Positions 5,609 to 9,243 of a DNA stretch of 9,243 nt are shown piece after piece. The translations under genes and the position numbers were made by a program. The first letter of the stretch is position 1; each line of letters starts with the position of its first letter. The stretch comes from Victivallales bacterium (GTDB taxonomy: Bacteria; Verrucomicrobiota; Lentisphaeria; Victivallales; UBA1829), in the NCBI GenBank assembly GCA_016285335.1, contig JAEEQO010000118.1:1-9243 (forward strand), given 5' to 3'. A model generated the notes under the pieces. That model ran no database searches and had not been told where the DNA came from. It saw nothing but the letters and a program-made list of their open reading frames with translations.

Positions 5609-5920
5609 ATGTCTGAGAAAAAATGTTCCTGCGGATGCGGGTGCGACGCCTCGAAGACGCCGGACTACCGCGTCCCGGTGGCCGGGGAGGAATTGACGCT
5701 GGCGGAGCTCCCCGTCGGGATGACCGCCACCATCGTGAAAGTCATGCCGAAAGCGCGCGGCCGCAAGAAATTCGCCGATGTCGGTCTGGTCCCCGGCACG
5801 GAACTGCTCATGGAAGCTCACGCTCCGTTCGGCGGCCTGATCCGCGTGAAGATCATGGAAACGAGCATGGCGCTGCACAGCAGCGATGCCGCGAACATCG
5901 TGCTGAAAAAGGAGGACTGA
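5609..5920 (+). CDS. feoA: Ferrous iron transport accessory protein FeoA with Cys-rich N-terminus
   Basis: FeoA is a small cytoplasmic SH3-like protein that works with the FeoB Fe(II) importer. Residues 26-103 give the domain: EELTLAELPVGMTATIV, then GRKKFADVGLVPGTELLM, then GGLIRVKIMETSMALHSSDAANIVL, in the usual FeoA order. FeoA proteins are usually about 75-85 aa; this one has an added N-terminal tail with Cys6, Cys8, Cys10 and Cys12 in alternating positions (KKCSCGCGCD), a plausible metal or cluster ligand set. AAAGGGG (5595-5601) is 7 nt from the ATG, and no other start fits as well. It is 3 nt upstream of feoB, whose Shine-Dalgarno lies in the last codons of this gene, so the two are co-transcribed and probably translationally coupled. 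Confidence 0.9.
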   Translation: MSEKKCSCGCGCDASKTPDYRVPVAGEELTLAELPVGMTATIVKVMPKARGRKKFADVGLVPGTELLMEAHAPFGGLIRVKIMETSMALHSSDAANIVLKKED

Positions 5921-5923
5921 CCC

Positions 5924-8263
5924 ATGAAACAGCATTTCAGAGTCGCGCTCGCGGGCAATCCGAACTGCGGCAAGACCTGCATTTTCAACGCACTGACCGG
6001 CGCGCGCCAGCACGTCGGCAACTATCCCGGCGTGACCGTGGAAAGCAAGTCCGGCAAGTTCACGCTGAACGGCATGGAGATCGAGCTCATCGACCTGCCC
6101 GGCGTGTATTCGCTGTCCTCGTCCTCGCCCGAAGAGGACGTCGTGTTCCAGGAGCTCACCAAGCCCGGCATCGACCTCATCATCGACGTGGTGGACTCCT
6201 CCATCCCGCGCCGCAGTCTCTACCTCACGACCCAGCTCGCCGAGCTCCACATCCCCATGATCCTGGCGTTCAACATGAGCGACGACGCCCGCCGCAAGGG
6301 GTTCAAGTTCGACATTCCGAAGCTGGAGAAGTATTTCGGCTCCCCGATCGCGCAGACCGTCGGCAGCAGGATCGGCGGCGTGAAGCCCCTGCTCGACCAG
6401 CTCGCGAAAACGCTGACCGAGCTCGAAGACCACGGCGTGCCCATGCTGACCTACGGCGAGGACATCGACGACGCGATCAAAGCCGTCGCCGACAGGATCG
6501 ACAGCCTCAAAGTTGAGAAATACGCCCACATTCCCGCGCGGTTCTTCGCCATCAAGCTGCTGGAACACGACACCGCCGCCATGCGCATCGAGGAGTTCAA
6601 GCCCGCGATGGACGAGGTGGAGGCGCAGATCGCCCACCTGTGGGACAAGCACGCCATCGAGGCCGATACCTTCATGGCCGACCGCCGTTACGCCATGCTC
6701 GCCGGCGCCTGCCGGGACGCCATTTCCATGACGCAGGAACGCCGCCGCGAGATCTCCGACAAGATCGACGCCGTGATGACCAACAAATACCTCGGCCTCC
6801 CGCTGTTCTTCCTCATCATCTACCTCACGTTCTGGTTTACCTTCACGCTCGCGGACCCGCTCATGGGAATCATCGAGGACGACATCTTCGGCAACCTGAA
6901 CGAAGCCGTGAAAGCCGCCTGGAATCCCGAAACGCTTCCGTTCCTGCGTTCGCTCCTCACCGACGGCGTCATCAGCGGCGTCGGCGGCGTGCTCGTCTTC
7001 CTGCCGAACATCCTGTTCCTCTTCTTCGCCATCGCGATCCTGGAGGATTCCGGCTACATGGCGCGCGCGGCGTTCGTCATGGACGGCATCATGCGCAAGT
7101 TCGGGCTTCAGGGACGTTCGTTCGTCCCGCTTGTGCTCGGGTTCGGCTGCTCCGTGCCCGCCATCATGGCCACGCGCACGATCGAATCCGAACGCGACCG
7201 CAAGACCACGATCATGGTGCTGCCGCTGATGAGCTGCGGCGCGCGCCTGCCGATCTACGCGCTCATCATCCCGGCGTTCTTCGTGCAGAAATACCAGGCG
7301 TTCGTGATGTGGCTCATGTACTTCATCGGCGTGGTCATCGCGCTTATTGCCGCCCGAATCATGAAGTCCACGCTCTTCAAGGGCGATGGGGAAGTCTATC
7401 TCATGGAGCTCCCGCCGTACCGCGTGCCGACCCTCCGCAGTCTGCTGCTCCACATGTGGGACCGCGGCCGCATGTACCTCCAGAAAGCCGGTACCATCAT
7501 CCTCGCCACCAGCGTGATCCTGTATATCTGCAATACGTACCCCGAAAAGGAAGAGTTCTCGAAGGACTATGAGGGCGAGATCGCGAAGATCGAGGAATCG
7601 CAGCTTCTGACCGACGAACAGATCGCCGTGCTGGAAGCCGCCGCGCAGACCGAAGCGCTCGCGGAGATCTTCGGCGAAGACGTCATGAAGGAGATCAAAG
7701 AGAACAAGGTCGTCCCGGACGAGGCGCTTGAAGCGCTCGGCGAGGAGGAAGACCTGGAGCTCGCCGAAGACGTGCAGGGCGTGATCGACGCCGCGCAGGA
7801 ACGCGCCGATGCCATCGCCGCGCTCGAAAACGAGCAGATGGCCGAGGCAATGGAATACACCGTTTCAGGCCGCGTCGGGCATGCGCTCGAACCGCTCTTC
7901 CGGCCCATCGGGTTCGACTGGAAGCTGACGACCGCCTCCATTGGCGCGCTCGCCGCGAAGGAAGTCTTCGTGGCGCAGCTCGGCATCCTGTATTCCGAGG
8001 GTGAAGCCGACGAGGAATCCGTGCCGCTGCGCGAACAGCTCGTGAAGAACTACACCCCGCTGCAGGGATTCTGCATCATGCTCTTCTGCCTGCTGTCGAT
8101 TCCGTGCCTCGCCACGCTCGCCATCATCCGCCGCGAACTCAACTCCTGGGCGATGCCGTTCATCGAGGCCGGCGGCCTGCTCGCATTGGCGTATATCACG
8201 ACCATGATCGTGTACCAGATCGGGTCCGTGCTCCACATCGGCACGAAGCTGCTCGGTTCGTAA
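5924..8263 (+). CDS. feoB: Ferrous iron transporter FeoB
   Basis: FeoB imports Fe(II) across the inner membrane and is the main anaerobic iron uptake route. The 779 aa fit the family (E. coli about 773). The cytoplasmic GTPase domain has G1 GNPNCGKT (11-18), the G2 region NYPGVTVE (33-40), G3 DLPG (57-60) and G4 NMSD (117-120). A helical linker follows to about 285. Membrane segments start near 291; the Gate regions hold GFGCSVPA (406-413) and PLMSCGARLPIY (434-445), with the conserved Cys409 and Cys438. Between membrane segments, residues about 540-645 form an acidic, helix-prone insert rich in Glu and Ala, ending before SGRVGHALEP (648-657). AAGGAGG (5909-5915) lies 8 nt before the ATG. No feoC follows; transcription should stop at 8309-8359. 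No Fur site was seen, so iron control cannot be read from this sequence. Confidence 0.97.
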   Translation: MKQHFRVALAGNPNCGKTCIFNALTGARQHVGNYPGVTVESKSGKFTLNGMEIELIDLPGVYSLSSSSPEEDVVFQELTKPGIDLIIDVVDSSIPRRSLYLTTQLAELHIPMILAFNMSDDARRKGFKFDIPKLEKYFGSPIAQTVGSRIGGVKPLLDQLAKTLTELEDHGVPMLTYGEDIDDAIKAVADRIDSLKVEKYAHIPARFFAIKLLEHDTAAMRIEEFKPAMDEVEAQIAHLWDKHAIEADTFMADRRYAMLAGACRDAISMTQERRREISDKIDAVMTNKYLGLPLFFLIIYLTFWFTFTLADPLMGIIEDDIFGNLNEAVKAAWNPETLPFLRSLLTDGVISGVGGVLVFLPNILFLFFAIAILEDSGYMARAAFVMDGIMRKFGLQGRSFVPLVLGFGCSVPAIMATRTIESERDRKTTIMVLPLMSCGARLPIYALIIPAFFVQKYQAFVMWLMYFIGVVIALIAARIMKSTLFKGDGEVYLMELPPYRVPTLRSLLLHMWDRGRMYLQKAGTIILATSVILYICNTYPEKEEFSKDYEGEIAKIEESQLLTDEQIAVLEAAAQTEALAEIFGEDVMKEIKENKVVPDEALEALGEEEDLELAEDVQGVIDAAQERADAIAALENEQMAEAMEYTVSGRVGHALEPLFRPIGFDWKLTTASIGALAAKEVFVAQLGILYSEGEADEESVPLREQLVKNYTPLQGFCIMLFCLLSIPCLATLAIIRRELNSWAMPFIEAGGLLALAYITTMIVYQIGSVLHIGTKLLGS

Positions 8264-8300
8264 AAGACAGAAAAACACTTCCAAAAAAGGGAGGAAGTGT
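8262..8300 (-). terminator. Intrinsic terminator for the minus-strand AT-rich gene
   Basis: On the minus strand ACACTTCC and GGAAGTGT (8293-8300 and 8275-8282) form eight perfect pairs, followed by TTTT and then CTGTCTTTTA. It lies about 105 nt beyond the stop codon of the gene ending at 8405 and abuts the feoB stop codon. The same hairpin read on the plus strand has no U-run. Confidence 0.6.
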
Positions 8301-8308
8301 GCAGGGAA

Positions 8309-8359
8309 GAGGCCGCTCCCCGGGCGATGACTTCAAACGGGGCAGCGGCCTCGCTTTTT
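8309..8359 (+). terminator. Intrinsic terminator of the feoAB operon
   Basis: GAGGCCGCT (8309-8317) pairs with AGCGGCCTC (8344-8352). The stem is extended by CCCC (8318-8321) with GGGG (8339-8342), leaving one bulged C. GC and five T (8355-8359) follow. This is a thirteen-pair hairpin with a U-run, 46 nt past the feoB stop. Confidence 0.85.
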
Positions 8360-8404
8360 GACTATTTCCCCTTGTGCGTGAGCAAAGCCGCGTGCTGATG
8401 AAAA

Positions 8405-9019
8405 TCATGGGGATATTGTTTCAACTGTGAATAAAACCCCAAGCCCTTCAGGTCCTACCCAGTTTGATTTCCAGTTTTCCAGAAGAAACAATTTGGATCC
8501 TGTGCTGGGAGAATTCGGGATTTTCTGATTGTTCGGAGTGTTGTCCCATATATTCATGAACTCCTTCATCTCCAGCAAACAAAGTGCCGATAAGATGTTG
8601 AGCGTATTGAACAGATTCGCTTCCTTGAAATAGCCCGATGTATTGTGTTTAAGGTTTATGTAGTTGTTCCAGCATGGAAGAGACTGCGATGGTTGTTGAA
8701 GATTCCATCCCTGAAACGGGGCCAATGAAATGTCGGTATCTAAGACGATTATTTTCTGGTTGACGATATCAGGATAAGATGCCAGAATTGAACTGGCATA
8801 ATCTGCGATTGTCCAATGGTCACCGGTTGCAAGATTGCAATAGATCTTAAAAAAATGATCCAATTCCGCTCCGATTGCTTCGATCAGCATAAGATACTCT
8901 GTTGAGAATGTTTGATAATTCTTTTTATCAATTTCAACGTATCTCGACGTCTTCAGCACCCTCTTTTCCAACAGCAAATAGTGCTTCCAGTAGTATTGTG
9001 TCAAGTCCTCACTATCCAT
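8405..9019 (-). CDS. Unrecognised 204-aa protein in an AT-rich insert (possibly HEPN-like)
   Basis: The function is not recognised. The protein looks soluble and mostly helical, with no signal peptide or membrane segment. Visible blocks are QYYWKHYLLLEKR (8-20), RYVEIDKKNYQTFSTEYLML (26-45), then CWNNYINLKHNTSGYFKEANL (116-136) and LNILSALCLLEMKEF (140-154). The W-x-x-Y-x-x-x-KHN run followed by an Ala/Leu helix resembles, from memory, a family of uncharacterised accessory proteins and loosely the HEPN arrangement, in which a polar residue and His lie on one helix. That link is weak. Base composition (near 40-45% GC, Asn and Lys codons in AAT/AAA) contrasts with the GC-rich neighbours and suggests transfer. 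A TTG at 9047-9049 would add 10 residues, but the ATG at 9017-9019 has AGGA 8 nt upstream and is preferred. It lies 51 nt after the co-oriented gene ending at 9071. Confidence 0.7.
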   Translation of the reverse strand: MDSEDLTQYYWKHYLLLEKRVLKTSRYVEIDKKNYQTFSTEYLMLIEAIGAELDHFFKIYCNLATGDHWTIADYASSILASYPDIVNQKIIVLDTDISLAPFQGWNLQQPSQSLPCWNNYINLKHNTSGYFKEANLFNTLNILSALCLLEMKEFMNIWDNTPNNQKIPNSPSTGSKLFLLENWKSNWVGPEGLGVLFTVETISP

Positions 9020-9027
9020 AGCCGTTA

Positions 9028-9031
9028 TCCT
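9028..9031 (-). promoter_or_regulatory. Ribosome binding site deciding the start of the 204-aa gene
   Basis: On the minus strand AGGA ends 8 nt before the ATG at 9017-9019. A stronger GGAGG (9035-9039) is 15 nt away from that ATG. It lies downstream of the alternative TTG at 9047-9049, so it cannot serve that start. Both motifs therefore favour the ATG. Confidence 0.6.
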
Positions 9032-9070
9032 GTTCCTCCGGCCAAACAAGTTGTTGTAAAAGACGGATAT

Positions 9071-9243
9071 TTATTGTTTTTCCGGGCGGACCCAGATATT
9101 TTCAGCCTGGGCGGTCGGGACTTCGAGCGTACGACTGCCGGCGGTCACGCGGACGCTGGAACGGTCCAGCGAGAATCCCTCGACGGTCACGGCGTCACCC
9201 GGCTTGAGATTGAGCCCCGCGATGACGTCTGGCGCAAGGTTCC
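9071..9243 (-). CDS. 3' end of an unrecognised gene (57 C-terminal residues)
   Basis: The minus strand stays open from the window edge to the TAA at 9071-9073. The readable part includes NLAPDVIAGLNLKPGDAVTV, then EGFSLDRSSVRVTAGSRTLE and a final ENIWVRPEKQ. The codon use is GC-rich like the main genes (GCC, GTC, CTC, CGC), unlike the AT-rich gene downstream of it. The pattern LKPGDAVTVEGF with alternating polar and hydrophobic residues suggests a beta-barrel (OB-like) fold, but this is a guess from a fragment. No terminator is obvious before the next minus-strand gene 51 nt on, so the two may share a transcript. Confidence 0.7.
   Translation of the reverse strand, partial: NLAPDVIAGLNLKPGDAVTVEGFSLDRSSVRVTAGSRTLEVPTAQAENIWVRPEKQ

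Noticed and set aside
5492..7453. 653-residue minus-strand open frame opposite feoA-feoB
   Set aside because: Rich in His, Asp, Glu and Arg with no domain; it lies across a certain FeoB.
8281..8404. CRISPR or transposon end near the AT-rich gene
   Set aside because: The repeats here are two terminator hairpins; no direct repeats, target-site duplication or transposase was seen.

Overview
The window reads as chromosomal DNA from a GC-rich Gram-negative-type bacterium. It has outer-membrane secretin-like proteins with signal peptides, a FeoAB ferrous-iron importer, a pantothenate-pathway PanD, and a near-perfect sigma-54 promoter. The tandem secretin-like paralogs, standing apart from any pilus or type II secretion genes, suggest the PVC group (possibly Lentisphaerae/Victivallales). 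That placement is inference from protein style and was not tested by a search.

Layout. Positions 1-122 (minus) hold the first 40 codons of panD, with its own promoter. Positions 295-1506 (minus) encode an exported protein with three tandem chagasin-like (I42) cysteine-protease-inhibitor domains, bounded by a promoter upstream and an intrinsic terminator downstream. Positions 1507-2283 are a 777-bp intergenic region with no convincing gene. It holds divergent sigma-70-like promoters, a run of hairpins, a sigma-54 -24/-12 promoter nested inside a 9-bp inverted repeat, dyads that could be enhancer sites, and a G-poor CA-rich leader. Positions 2284-5525 (plus) encode two paralogous secretin-like proteins (469 and 600 aa), 29 nt apart and probably one operon. 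Positions 5609-8263 (plus) are feoA-feoB, 3 nt apart, closed by a strong intrinsic terminator at 8309-8359. Positions 8405-9019 (minus) are an AT-rich, unrecognised 204-aa gene that looks acquired. Positions 9071-9243 (minus) are the 3' end of another unrecognised gene.

How it fits together. The best candidate for something undescribed is the sigma-54-controlled pair of secretin-like paralogs with its complex upstream region: an exported outer-membrane assembly expressed on a specific signal rather than a full secretion cluster. FeoA and FeoB import Fe(II); FeoA carries an unusual N-terminal Cys-x-Cys-x-Cys-x-Cys tail and FeoB an acidic helical insert of about 105 residues. The triple chagasin protein probably guards the envelope against cysteine peptidases. 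No CRISPR array, rRNA, tRNA or transposase gene was seen.
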